Below are positions 7,894 through 16,615 of a DNA stretch of 64,000 bases, one piece after another. The position numbers and the translations under genes are program-made. Below the pieces are notes generated by a model that saw only the letters and a program-made list of their open reading frames with translations, did not search any database and was not told the origin of the DNA. The stretch is from Verrucomicrobiota bacterium (GTDB lineage Bacteria > Verrucomicrobiota > Verrucomicrobiia > Opitutales > Opitutaceae). Where the stretch lies: the NCBI GenBank assembly GCA_023457715.1, contig JAEWKR010000161.1:1-64000 (forward strand), given 5' to 3'. Numbering within the stretch: the first letter of the stretch is position 1; each line of letters opens with the position of its first letter.

Positions 7894-10800
7894 ATGGTTC
7901 GGACGCTTCACGCGTGCCCCCCGCAGGCGTCGCGGCCTTCCGCCCGCCCCCTCGCCCGCCGCTCCCCTCTCCCCGCCCCTGCCCTGGTGCGGTGCGTCTG
8001 GCTTGTGCTGAGCCTCCTGCTGGGGAGCGGCAATCTCAGCGCAGCCGAGAATTTCGCGCTGGCGAATTACAACGTTCACGACGGCCTCCCGACCAACGCC
8101 GCGCCGTTCGTGCGCCAGACTCTCGATGGCTACATCTGGATCGGAAGCGAAGGGGGGCTGGTCCGTTTTGACGGCGCGACGTTCCAGGTGTTTCGCACGG
8201 GCAATACGCCCGAGCTGCCCGCGAACCTCATTCGCGCCCTGGTCGACGATCCCGTCAACGGGTTGTGGATCGGCACGCAAGGCGGTCTGGCCCTGTATCG
8301 CGACGGCACGTTCACCCGCATCGGCACGGACGACGGCCCGGTGGGGGCCGTCGCGGTCGACGGCAAGGGCACGGCCTGGATTGCCGCGCTCAGCCGGGGG
8401 CTGCACGAATACCGCGACGGCCGCCGCCGGGTGCACGGGCCCGAGACCGGGGCCCCTTCCGGCCAGCGCGCAGACTTCGTGACGGTGGATGCCGAAGGCG
8501 TGGTCTGGTGGGGCGGCCAGGGGCTCCTGTTCCGCTACCGCGACGGCCGGCACGAACGCGTCGAGCCGCCCGAAGGGACCTACCGGGAGATCATTTCCAT
8601 CTTCGAGAGCGTGCCGGGGACGCGGTGGCTCAACACCGACCAGGGTCTGTTTCGCCAACGCGGCGCCGAAATGACGCGATTCGGCGCGGCGCAGGGATTT
8701 CCCGGCGGCAAGATCGAGAGCTTTCATCTCGACCAGGATGGCCGGTTCTGGGTGATCGGCAGCGGGCTGTTCGTGTTCCGGGACGGGAACGAGCCGCATT
8801 TTGAACGGCTGCCGCTGCCGGCGGTGCAGAATCCGCGCAGCCTCCTGCGCGATCATGAAGGGAGCCACTGGGTCGGCACTGCGGGTGACGGCGTCTACCG
8901 GGTCCGTCCGTCCGGCTTCCGCATGGCCTCGCCGCCGGATGGACTTTTCGGCAGCAACACGCGGACCGTCGCGATCGCCCCGGACGGCGCGGTGTGGGCC
9001 GGCCTGCCGCGGGGCGGCGTGGCGCGCATCGCCCCCGACGGCACCACGACCACGATCGCCACCGGCAACACCCCCGAGGACCTGGTGTGGTCGGTGTGTC
9101 CCACGCGGGATGGCCGGGTGTGGATCGGCACCCGCAGCACGCTGCGGGTGTGGGAGAACGGGACCCTGCGCGAGCTGCCCGAGTTTGTCCGGATCCGCGC
9201 GCTGTACGAGGACCGTCGAGGCGTCCTCTGGATCGGCTCCGAATCGCTGGGGGTCACGACGTATCGCAATGGCAAGTACACCACCCTCACCGAAACCATC
9301 CGCCGCCGCCATCCGGATCCCAATGCGATGCCTCCGATCGGCATGGTCTTCGCGGAGGACGCCAGGGGCCGGGTGCTGGTCGGGTTGCGGGAGTCGGCGC
9401 TCCTCGTCATCGATGGCGACGATTACCAGTTTCATGTCGGGCGCCACACGTTCGACCTGCGCGCCCTTTACGAGGATGCCTCCGGCGACCTCTGGGTCGG
9501 CGGGAAAGGACGCGGGCTGGCCGTGCTGCGCAAGGGCCGGTGGCTGAACCCGGAAGGCCTGACGGCCCCGTTCAGCGACCTGGTCTCCTCCATCGCGGAG
9601 GATGCGGCCGGGCGGCTCTGGCTCGGCTCACCGCGCGGGATCATCTGGGGTTCGAAAGCCGAATTGCTCGAGGTGGCCGAGGGGCGGCAGACCTCGACAC
9701 CCTTGCGCCAGGCCGTCGAAGGCGACGGGGTGCGGCCCGCGGAGGTTGGGTTTGGCTCCTCGCCCAACACGGCGGTGGGCGCGGACGGCACGCTCTACTA
9801 TGGGACGCGCGGCGGGCTGACCATCGTGACTCCGGGGGCGCTGGTGGCGAATCCCACGCCGCCGCCGGTGCACCTCCAGCGGTTGACGGTCGACGGACAG
9901 ATCCAGGCCGTGGCGTCCGAGAATATCCTCGCCGCTGGCACGCGTTTCGTCGCGCTGGATTACACCGCGTGCAGTTACATCAGCCCTACCCATGTGCGCT
10001 TCCGGTACCGGCTGGAAGGCTGGGACAAGGAGTGGATCGAGGCGGGAAACCGGAGGTCGGCCGTGTATGCCAAGCTGCGGCCGGGCACCTACCGGTTCCG
10101 CGTGATCGCGTGCAATGACAACGGCGTGTGGAACGAGACGGGCGCGAGCGTCACCCTCGTGCAGCGTCCGGCGTTCTACGAGACCGTCTGGTTCGTCGCC
10201 GCCACGGTCCTTGGCCTGGTTGGCGTTTCAGCCGGGTTCTATCGCTGGCGGGTGGCGAGCCTGCGCCGGCACAACGAGGAGCTGCGCCAGGGCATCGCCG
10301 CGCGCACCGCGGAACTCGCCCAGTCCTACGAGGAAGTCCAGGCCTCCCAATACTTCTATCACTCCCTGGTGGAGAGCCTGCCCCAGATCATCGTGCGACG
10401 CGATGCGGAGGGGCGCTGCACCTACGCCAACGAGGCGTATGGCCAACTCGTCGGCCGGGCCGTGCGCGACCTCGTGGGCCGGGACCTCGGCGAGATCTAT
10501 CCGGCGGAGGCCGCGGCCAAGCATCGCGCGTCCGACCGCCGGGTGATGGAGACGCGCACGCCGCTGGAGTATGAGACGACGACGGGGGACGACAGGCGCG
10601 GCCGACGATTCCTGCACGTCAAGAAGGTGCCGCTGCACGACAACCATGGACGTCCGCTGGGCGTCCAGGTGATTTTCTGGGACATGACCGGCCTGCGGGC
10701 AATCGAGCAGCAGTTGAAGGAGTCGCAGCAGCACCTGATCGAGGCGTCGCGCCGCGCCGCGCTGGCGGAGATGGCGACGGGGATCCTGCACAATCTCGGC

Positions 10801-11592
10801 AACGCCCTGACCAGCGTCACCACGACCGCGAGCCTGGCGCTGACCCGGTTGCGCGACCTGCGCGTGGCGTCGGTGACGCGCATCGGCGAGCTCCTGGCGG
10901 GGCAGAAGGACAATCTGCCGGCGTTTTTCGCGCAGGATCCGCGGGGCCAGCAGGTGCCGGATTTCCTGAGCCAGCTGGGCCGTCATCTCGACGAGGAACG
11001 CGGGCAACTGGTGCGCGACCTCGAGGCGTTGCGCCAGAGCGTGGAGCACATTCGCGGCATCGTGTCGGCCCAGCAGGACCAGGCCAGGGCCCGCGGCGTG
11101 GTGGAGACCGTGCCGCCCTCCGAGCTCGTGGAATATGCGCTGCGGATCGAGGAGGCGTCGCTCCAGCGCCATGGCATCCTGCTCGCGCGCGAGTTCATGC
11201 CGGTGCCGCGGGTGCAGGTGGAGCGGCACAAGGTGCTTCAGGTGCTGAGCAATCTGCTGCGCAACGCGAGGGAATCGGTGGACGCGGCCAATCCGCCGGA
11301 GAAGCGAATCACGGTGAACCTGCAGACTTCGCCGACCGGGGGCGCGGAGATCGCGGTGAGCGACAACGGCGTCGGGCTCTCCGAGGAGCAGATGACCCGG
11401 ATCTTCGCCTTCGGGTACACGACGAAGTCGAATGGACACGGGTTTGGGCTGCATTCGAGCATTCTGGCCGCGAAGGAGCTCGGCGGGACGCTGACCGCAC
11501 GCAGCGACGGTCGGGGGAAAGGCGCGACGTTCGTCCTGCACCTGCCCGCCGCCGACGAGGCACCCGGCAAGGCCGCGGCCCGGGCGCAGTAA
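7894..11592 (+). CDS. Reg_prop/Y_Y_Y two-component sensor with PAS and histidine kinase domains
   Basis: A 1232-aa periplasmic-sensing kinase. After a signal segment (~residues 30-50) come two seven-bladed Reg_prop propellers made of repeated W-IG or LW-G blades (residues ~55-640). A Y_Y_Y domain ends with the RYRLEGWDKEWIEAG region (~680-750), then one transmembrane helix (~770-790), a coiled coil, a PAS domain (~825-940) and the kinase. The phosphoacceptor is in GILHNLGNALTSV (His966), a HisKA-like motif of the 'HNLxN' type; the ATPase has NLLRNARESVD, DNGVGLS and NGHGFGLHS. It lacks a receiver or DNA-binding output, unlike Bacteroides HTCS proteins. By analogy it senses oligosaccharides outside the inner membrane. 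Start ATG 7894 is chosen; a TTG two codons upstream is possible. It ends 2 bp from the convergent PAS receptor gene. Confidence 0.88.
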   Translation: MVRTLHACPPQASRPSARPLARRSPLPAPALVRCVWLVLSLLLGSGNLSAAENFALANYNVHDGLPTNAAPFVRQTLDGYIWIGSEGGLVRFDGATFQVFRTGNTPELPANLIRALVDDPVNGLWIGTQGGLALYRDGTFTRIGTDDGPVGAVAVDGKGTAWIAALSRGLHEYRDGRRRVHGPETGAPSGQRADFVTVDAEGVVWWGGQGLLFRYRDGRHERVEPPEGTYREIISIFESVPGTRWLNTDQGLFRQRGAEMTRFGAAQGFPGGKIESFHLDQDGRFWVIGSGLFVFRDGNEPHFERLPLPAVQNPRSLLRDHEGSHWVGTAGDGVYRVRPSGFRMASPPDGLFGSNTRTVAIAPDGAVWAGLPRGGVARIAPDGTTTTIATGNTPEDLVWSVCPTRDGRVWIGTRSTLRVWENGTLRELPEFVRIRALYEDRRGVLWIGSESLGVTTYRNGKYTTLTETIRRRHPDPNAMPPIGMVFAEDARGRVLVGLRESALLVIDGDDYQFHVGRHTFDLRALYEDASGDLWVGGKGRGLAVLRKGRWLNPEGLTAPFSDLVSSIAEDAAGRLWLGSPRGIIWGSKAELLEVAEGRQTSTPLRQAVEGDGVRPAEVGFGSSPNTAVGADGTLYYGTRGGLTIVTPGALVANPTPPPVHLQRLTVDGQIQAVASENILAAGTRFVALDYTACSYISPTHVRFRYRLEGWDKEWIEAGNRRSAVYAKLRPGTYRFRVIACNDNGVWNETGASVTLVQRPAFYETVWFVAATVLGLVGVSAGFYRWRVASLRRHNEELRQGIAARTAELAQSYEEVQASQYFYHSLVESLPQIIVRRDAEGRCTYANEAYGQLVGRAVRDLVGRDLGEIYPAEAAAKHRASDRRVMETRTPLEYETTTGDDRRGRRFLHVKKVPLHDNHGRPLGVQVIFWDMTGLRAIEQQLKESQQHLIEASRRAALAEMATGILHNLGNALTSVTTTASLALTRLRDLRVASVTRIGELLAGQKDNLPAFFAQDPRGQQVPDFLSQLGRHLDEERGQLVRDLEALRQSVEHIRGIVSAQQDQARARGVVETVPPSELVEYALRIEEASLQRHGILLAREFMPVPRVQVERHKVLQVLSNLLRNARESVDAANPPEKRITVNLQTSPTGGAEIAVSDNGVGLSEEQMTRIFAFGYTTKSNGHGFGLHSSILAAKELGGTLTARSDGRGKGATFVLHLPAADEAPGKAAARAQ

Positions 11593-11594
11593 CG

Positions 11595-12983
11595 TCAGGC
11601 GACGAGCGCGGGCAGATCCATCCGGCCGGCGGAGAGGGCGACCTCGGCCAGTTGCGGGGGCGTGGAGTGAGCAAGCCCGGTGAGTTGCGCCACGATGTCG
11701 GCCAGCGCGTCGAGTTCGCGCTTGCCCTGCCCGACCTGGTCGCGGAGCTGGGTGAACGAGGCGCGCAGATCGTCGGCCTGGGGCAGACGGGCGACCTCAA
11801 TCAGTCCGGAGATCTGGACCACCTGAAGATAAACGATGTCCTGGCGGAGCTGCTCATTTCCCGCGCGAACCCGCGGGATGTGGCTGGCGAGGGCCTCGAG
11901 GGCCCGCTTCGACTCGGCGAGCATGTGGCTGAGCGCCGCGCACAGGTGACCGCACAGACCGCGAAGCCGCTCCTGCTGGTCCGACTCGGCCGGGGTCACG
12001 GCGATCTCGGCGATGAAGCCGAGCAGGACCTCGATCAGCACGCGTGAAGATGAGATATGCGCGGCGATGCCGGCGGCGGCCTGCGTGGTGACGGTGATGG
12101 CCTCGGCCAGCGTGGACAAGTTGCGCGTGACGACGCGACCGTGACCATTGAGCGCGCTGGCCAGGGTGGCGACGGTGACCCCCTGGTCGCCGAGCGGATG
12201 CGCGGCAATGTGGGCATTGAGCGCGCCGAGCCGCAGGTCTTCGGCGAGCGAGGCGACGGCCCGCTGCCGCTCCCGGATGGATTGATGCAGCTCGACGAAG
12301 GCATCGAGACTGCCGAACAGCCCGCAAAGCCGCTCATAGGCGGACAGCGCCTGGCCATGAAAGCGGGCCAGGCCGGAGGATTGGCGGCCCTGGAGTTCAC
12401 GGCGGAAGAGCGTGAGCCCGAGACGACGGAGTTCGGCGTCGCGCGACTTGATCTCCCGGTTCAGGGCGTGATGCGCAAACGATTCGTAGTCTTCGAAGTG
12501 GAGCCCGGCGAGCAGGCTGGGCAGCAGCGCGGCGGCGGCGGCACAGGCCTGGGATTCGCTCGCTCCCTGGGCCAGGGCGGCGTCCTCGGCCGACAGCAAT
12601 TCGCGATAAAGCAGCTCGACGGTCTCGAGCAGCGAGGACGTCGGCTTGATGCGGACGGAAAGAATTTCGTCCTCCACCGGCACGAGGAGGGCGAAGACCC
12701 AGTAGTGATTTCCGTTCCTGGCCTGGTTCTTGACGTAGCCGGAGAAAGGCCGGCCCGCCTTCATGGCCTGCCACAGGCGATGAAACACCACCCGCGGCAT
12801 GTCGGGATGGCGGATGAGGTTATGAGGCTGGCCCACCAGTTCCTCGAGCGCATAGCCGCTGGTGCGGGCGAACACGGTGTTTCCGGCCGTGATGATGCCC
12901 CGACGGTCCGTGGTGGAGAAGAACGTCTCGTTGGCGGCAAACGGCTGGACCTTCCCCGTCGGTCGGGTGGCGTGGATTCGCAT
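11595..12983 (-). CDS. Aer-type PAS protein with degenerate chemoreceptor-like helical region
   Basis: A 462-aa soluble protein. Residues 15-120 are an aerotaxis-receptor PAS domain with highly typical blocks NETFFSTTDRRGIITAGN, QPHNLIRHPDMPR and GRPFSGYVKNQARNGNHYWV. The rest (130-460) is alpha-helical and alanine-rich. A stretch around LRLGALNAHIAAH and ITVTTQAAAGIAAH is reminiscent of methyl-accepting signalling helices, but the conserved E-hairpin tip of a real chemoreceptor is missing and there is no transmembrane segment or HAMP. It may therefore be a redox/PAS adaptor rather than a chemotaxis receptor. It converges tail-to-tail with the Reg_prop kinase (2-bp gap). Confidence 0.78.
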   Translation of the reverse strand: MRIHATRPTGKVQPFAANETFFSTTDRRGIITAGNTVFARTSGYALEELVGQPHNLIRHPDMPRVVFHRLWQAMKAGRPFSGYVKNQARNGNHYWVFALLVPVEDEILSVRIKPTSSLLETVELLYRELLSAEDAALAQGASESQACAAAAALLPSLLAGLHFEDYESFAHHALNREIKSRDAELRRLGLTLFRRELQGRQSSGLARFHGQALSAYERLCGLFGSLDAFVELHQSIRERQRAVASLAEDLRLGALNAHIAAHPLGDQGVTVATLASALNGHGRVVTRNLSTLAEAITVTTQAAAGIAAHISSSRVLIEVLLGFIAEIAVTPAESDQQERLRGLCGHLCAALSHMLAESKRALEALASHIPRVRAGNEQLRQDIVYLQVVQISGLIEVARLPQADDLRASFTQLRDQVGQGKRELDALADIVAQLTGLAHSTPPQLAEVALSAGRMDLPALVA

Positions 12984-13131
12984 GGCGGCTTCCCCTACGG
13001 TCGGCTCGTTCCGGGGTGGACTTCAGCGTATTCGCCTGCCTGCGGATGGTTTGCAGTTGAATGCCGTCCCGGCACGAGCAGAGACGGATCAGCCGCGGAG
13101 CGGCGAAGCAAACGGGCCGGACCTTGCTCCG

Positions 13132-13503
13132 CTAGCGCTGCCCGAGCCACTTCAAGGCGGCCGCTTCGGAATTGAAGACCGCGTACTCGACGGGGATACC
13201 GGTCGCCAGGGCGGCGTTCAGATATTTGCACATTTTCACGAAGCCGGCGGCGTCGGGCACCACTAAGGCCGTCTTCGCGCGACCCTCCGGTGGGATCACC
13301 TTCCGGCTGATCGCCGCGATGCGGTTGAAGTCGTCGAGCGACAGCGCCTCCACGCTACCGTAAGGCAGCAGCCACATGACGGGGCGCCCCGCGGCCTTTT
13401 CGTAGTGCTCCCAGATCGCAGCGATCACGTCCTCCACCGAAAGGACTCCCTCCGGCTCGAAGACGAGACGGTCGGCATGGTCGTGGACGTTGATCGGTGG
13501 CAT
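13132..13503 (-). CDS. Small conserved protein resembling STAS/SpoIIAA-like domains
   Basis: A 123-aa soluble protein with alternating beta strands and helices (LVFEPEGVLSVEDVIAAIWE, PVMWLLPYGSVEALSLDDFN, TALVVPDAAGFVKMCKYL). The layout recalls SpoIIAA-like/STAS folds, with no catalytic motif visible. The assignment rests on pattern only. The start is the ATG of MPPINVHDHAD; a longer start at 13545 adds an unlikely basic leader. Positions 13504-13693 upstream hold no gene. Confidence 0.6.
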   Translation of the reverse strand: MPPINVHDHADRLVFEPEGVLSVEDVIAAIWEHYEKAAGRPVMWLLPYGSVEALSLDDFNRIAAISRKVIPPEGRAKTALVVPDAAGFVKMCKYLNAALATGIPVEYAVFNSEAAALKWLGQR

Positions 13504-13693
13504 TAGGTGACTGCGGCAAGCGACCGCCGAGGAGGCCCTGGGCATCCTGGGTGATTAAAGTCAGTGTAACCGCACCCGCCCGGACGTGGCTCTCCGTAGA
13601 TTACAGGAGACAATGCATTTCTTGCGATGAACAGGGGTGTTGCCCGGCAGATTGGGCGGTCACGGCAGGTTGAGGTGGAGCTCAATGCCTACC

Positions 13694-14107
13694 CTACTTG
13701 ATGGCGTCACGATGTCCTGCAGAATGACCGACAAGCGTCTGCCGCCTGTTTCCGGCCCAGAGACACAGGAAGCCGTGTCCGAGCAGAAGGCCGGCGATTA
13801 TCCAGTCGATGAACCGGGTTTCGAAACCGAGGGCGATGATGATGACCGCGACATGCACCGCGTTGGCGCAGTAAAACAGGACGAGTGCCCACAAGCCGCC
13901 GCGCTTGAACCCCACCCGCACAAGACTCGCCGCAGCTGCGCCGTAAAATATCACGTCGCCTAGCACCACCATCGGCTGGGCCCGGAAGATAGCGACGAAC
14001 GATCCAATCGCACCGATGACCAGAACGACGGACCATTCGGTCCAGAGGCGGAGTGATTGGGTGGTGCGACACCTCACGGCCCCGCCGGTTGCAGTTCCGT
14101 TTTCCAA
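13694..14107 (-). CDS. Hypothetical small membrane protein
   Basis: A 137-aa protein with four predicted hydrophobic segments: WSVVLVIGAIGSFVAIF, VVLGDVIFYGAAAASLV, LWALVLFYCANAVHVAVIII and WIIAGLLLGHGFLCLWAG. I do not recognise a family. Its start overlaps the 3' end of the lipoprotein gene by 34 bases on the same strand, so the two are probably cotranscribed. Confidence 0.6.
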   Translation of the reverse strand: MENGTATGGAVRCRTTQSLRLWTEWSVVLVIGAIGSFVAIFRAQPMVVLGDVIFYGAAAASLVRVGFKRGGLWALVLFYCANAVHVAVIIIALGFETRFIDWIIAGLLLGHGFLCLWAGNRRQTLVGHSAGHRDAIK

Positions 14108-14811
14108 TCCGTCGGTGGCAGCGCTTCCTCCGGTTTGAGATCACTGGTGCCGGCACCGCCGCCCAGCGCCAGCTGCAGCCCCGCCGCCAGCAGTCCGTTC
14201 GCCTCCGCCACCATGATGTCGGGAAGACCGCGCAGGGCCGCCGCAGCGTCGTCATGGGTGTGCTTCGGGGCGGCGGGTGTAGCGAGGCCATTCGCCGCCG
14301 CCAGCGCTCGTTCGGCTACCCGTTGTGTGATGGCGTCGAGCACGTGTCCCTTCGCCATGCCGAGCGTTTCCGTGTTCATGAAGCGGTCGCCCGTGTCGTA
14401 GGCGGACCAGAACCGTTCGGAGGCAAGGAGCTCGCTCCCCTTCGCCACGCACCAATCGACCGCGGCCAGCGCGGCGATGCGGTTGTTCGTGGCGGTCGAC
14501 GCGAAGTAGCGGATCCGGACGTGGACCTCGTGCTCCGCCCGCGATGGTACGGCCAGGCTGAGTTCAAGCGATCGTCGCAGCGTTTCGCGATCGGCATCAT
14601 CGAACCGTCCAAAGCTAAACGCGCCAATCGCCTTGTGTCTCACCGCACCCGGCGAGGTCAGGACGGTGCCCACGGCGACGTTTGACCTGGTCTGAACGTT
14701 GCGCAAAGCGGGGCTGAGCGGCACCGCGCGGGCGTAGGTACCGCCGGTCACGCCGCACCCCGTCGAAAGCAGGACCCAAATCACCGCCAGAACACAACAC
14801 GTTGAGCGCAT
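14074..14811 (-). CDS. Putative lipoprotein of unknown function
   Basis: A 245-aa secreted protein. The N-terminus has a lipobox-like signal (CVLAVIWVLLSTGCG, Cys near residue 20). The mature part is soluble with a mixed alpha/beta segment (HEVHVRIRYFASTATNNRIA) and an Ala-rich C-terminus. No family is recognised. The open frame extends far upstream only because the opposite strand of the next gene lacks stops; the signal sequence fixes the start at 14811. Confidence 0.65.
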   Translation of the reverse strand: MRSTCCVLAVIWVLLSTGCGVTGGTYARAVPLSPALRNVQTRSNVAVGTVLTSPGAVRHKAIGAFSFGRFDDADRETLRRSLELSLAVPSRAEHEVHVRIRYFASTATNNRIAALAAVDWCVAKGSELLASERFWSAYDTGDRFMNTETLGMAKGHVLDAITQRVAERALAAANGLATPAAPKHTHDDAAAALRGLPDIMVAEANGLLAAGLQLALGGGAGTSDLKPEEALPPTDWKTELQPAGP

Positions 14812-14906
14812 CGGGAAAGGAGTTATGCCCAGCACAACCGGTGCAATATACTCCGTCAATTCCGCTCCGCCGAATGGGCACCACACGGCCACGGAACACA
14901 CAGAAG

Positions 14907-14968
14907 CCTGTTTTGGGGTCTGTCCCCTCTCCGTCTTCCTGTTTTGGGGTCTGTCCCCCTTTCCGTCT
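14907..14968 (+). repeat. Two tandem 31-bp units carrying the palindrome GGGGTCTGTCCCC
   Basis: Two nearly identical units, 14907-14937 and 14938-14968, each hold CCTGTTTTGGGGTCTGTCCCC followed by a pyrimidine tail like TCTCCGTCTT. GGGGTCTGTCCCC is close to a perfect hairpin (GGGG and CCCC arms around a short loop). They lie in the spacer between divergent genes at 14811 and 15052 and are REP-like, not promoter-like. Confidence 0.7.
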
Positions 14969-15051
14969 CCCGGAACCGTGAAACCTCGAATCGCGGCGCA
15001 GCCGCGGCTGGCGGCTTGAGCAGACACCGGCAATTCGCCTATACCCCACCC

Positions 15052-16415
15052 ATGGCCAGCTCCTTCGCCTTCATCTCCGCCGGCAAACTGCTCGTCCACA
15101 ATCCGCCAGCGCCTCTGCAGACGGTGGAGAGCCGATTTGCCCAGGAGATGGAGGAGCGCCATGCGTCCGCTCGGCGTCGCCATGGCTGGAAAAGCGAAAG
15201 CGATGAGCGGGTCGCGGGCATGCCGGACGCCGCGGTGTGGGGCAAGCAGGCGATCGCCCATGCCGCCCCCGTCCGCGTCGAGTGCAGTGCGATCACCCGC
15301 GGCAGCACCTCTGGCGCCCTGACGTTCGCGATGCGGATCGGCGACCTCGGCGGACTGTTCGAAAACTCCGCCCGCCTGGATGAGGAACGGCGGTTGCTGC
15401 ATCGTCCCCACCTGCAGGTCGACGACATGGAGCGGCACGCCGAAACAGGCGTCCTGGCCTTCACCGAGACGGGGGAGAACGGCGCCATCCACCTCGCGCT
15501 CAAGCATCCGCTCGAAAACAACACCCGGCAGGTCACCGAAGGCGACTCGCTCGACCAGGCTCCCTCCTGGGTGATCGGGCAGCGCGACCGGCTGGTGTAC
15601 CAGTCCGCCGGCATCGCCCGCAACGCCCAGGGGTGGCACGTGGGCACAGGGCCGTACGTGCTGCACGAGCTGAACCTCGATTCGGGAGAGGTGACGACGC
15701 TGTTGGAGGACGCCGACCACGATCTGCTGCTGCCCCACAAGCTCGCCGACGGCACGCTGCTCTTCATCCAGCGGCCCTATGAAAGCCACCGCCGCGTGCG
15801 CTACGGGCGGGTGCTGCTCGACTTCCTGCTGTTGCCCGTCCGCCTGGTGGAGACGCTTTTCCACTTCCTCAATTTCAAGTCGCTCATCTATTCGGGCAAA
15901 CCGCTCACGCGCAGCGGCCAGGTGCGCACGGCGAATGCGGATGTCCGCCAACTCATCCTCTGGGGCCGGGTGGTCGAGGCTGAGCAGGAGGCGCGGCGGG
16001 CCAATCCCGACGAGCCCCGCCACCTCGCGCCGCCGACCTGGCAGCTTTTCGCAAGGTACTCGAGGTGCTGTGGGCGCCGGACAACCGTTTTGCTGCGATC
16101 ACCGTCCTCACCGGCAGCAATACCGCCGCAGTCGTTCTCTTCCGAGTCCGCGACCTGCACGTGAGCGATCCCGTATCCGCCGAGTTGGCGCTTCGCGACC
16201 ATCTGTCGCCTTACCTTATCGCTGCACCTCAGTTCATCACCGCTCAGGGCTGGACGAGCACGGGAAAGCTCGTGCTGCGGGCACGCGGCAGCGAACCCCT
16301 CGCACCTTTCAGCGGCTTTGGGTACGAAGTGTTGGTCGATCCGGATCGACATGAGGAAGCCGACGGCGTGCAGTTCCTCCGCGGCTACGACAGTGCGCCC
16401 GGTCGAAGCCGTTGA
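15052..16415 (+). pseudogene. Chimeric, frameshifted remnant of two genes (propeller-like protein + unknown protein)
   Basis: The first frame (15052 to ~16042) encodes a soluble protein with repeated beta motifs (VYQSAGIARNAQGWHVGTG, GPYVLHELNLDSGEVTTLL) like a TolB/propeller protein, ending at APPTWQLF. Coding sense then jumps to another frame (AAFRKVLEVLWAPDNRFAAI onwards, to 16415), which reads like the C-terminal part of a different conserved protein with a WAPDNRF blade. The frame before the junction runs on to 16164 as arginine-rich nonsense. A deletion joining two genes out of frame, or a frameshift in one gene, both fit. The window's Tn3 transposase lies 200 bp downstream. Confidence 0.65.
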
Positions 16416-16472
16416 ATGACGGGCTGCGGCGCGGTTCGAGCGACCCTGGGGCGTGGCCTACTGCGTCTGGGA

Positions 16473-16507
16473 CCGCAATCGGTCCGCCGGCCATTCACCG
16501 ATTGCGG
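16473..16507. repeat. Perfect 11-bp inverted repeat (hairpin)
   Basis: CCGCAATCGGT at 16473-16483 and ACCGATTGCGG at 16497-16507 are exact reverse complements separated by 13 bases. No T-run follows on either side, so it is not an ordinary terminator. It lies between the broken gene and the 3' end of the Tn3 transposase and could be part of a transposon end or resolution site (inference). Confidence 0.6.
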
Positions 16508-16615
16508 CCAGTCCGCGAAATGGGGCCAGAGTGACGATGGCTACAATAGGGCGCAAAATGCGCTGTTACTTGCGCATCATCCGTGACATGCGAATCCGTG
16601 GACCTGTGCCACATC

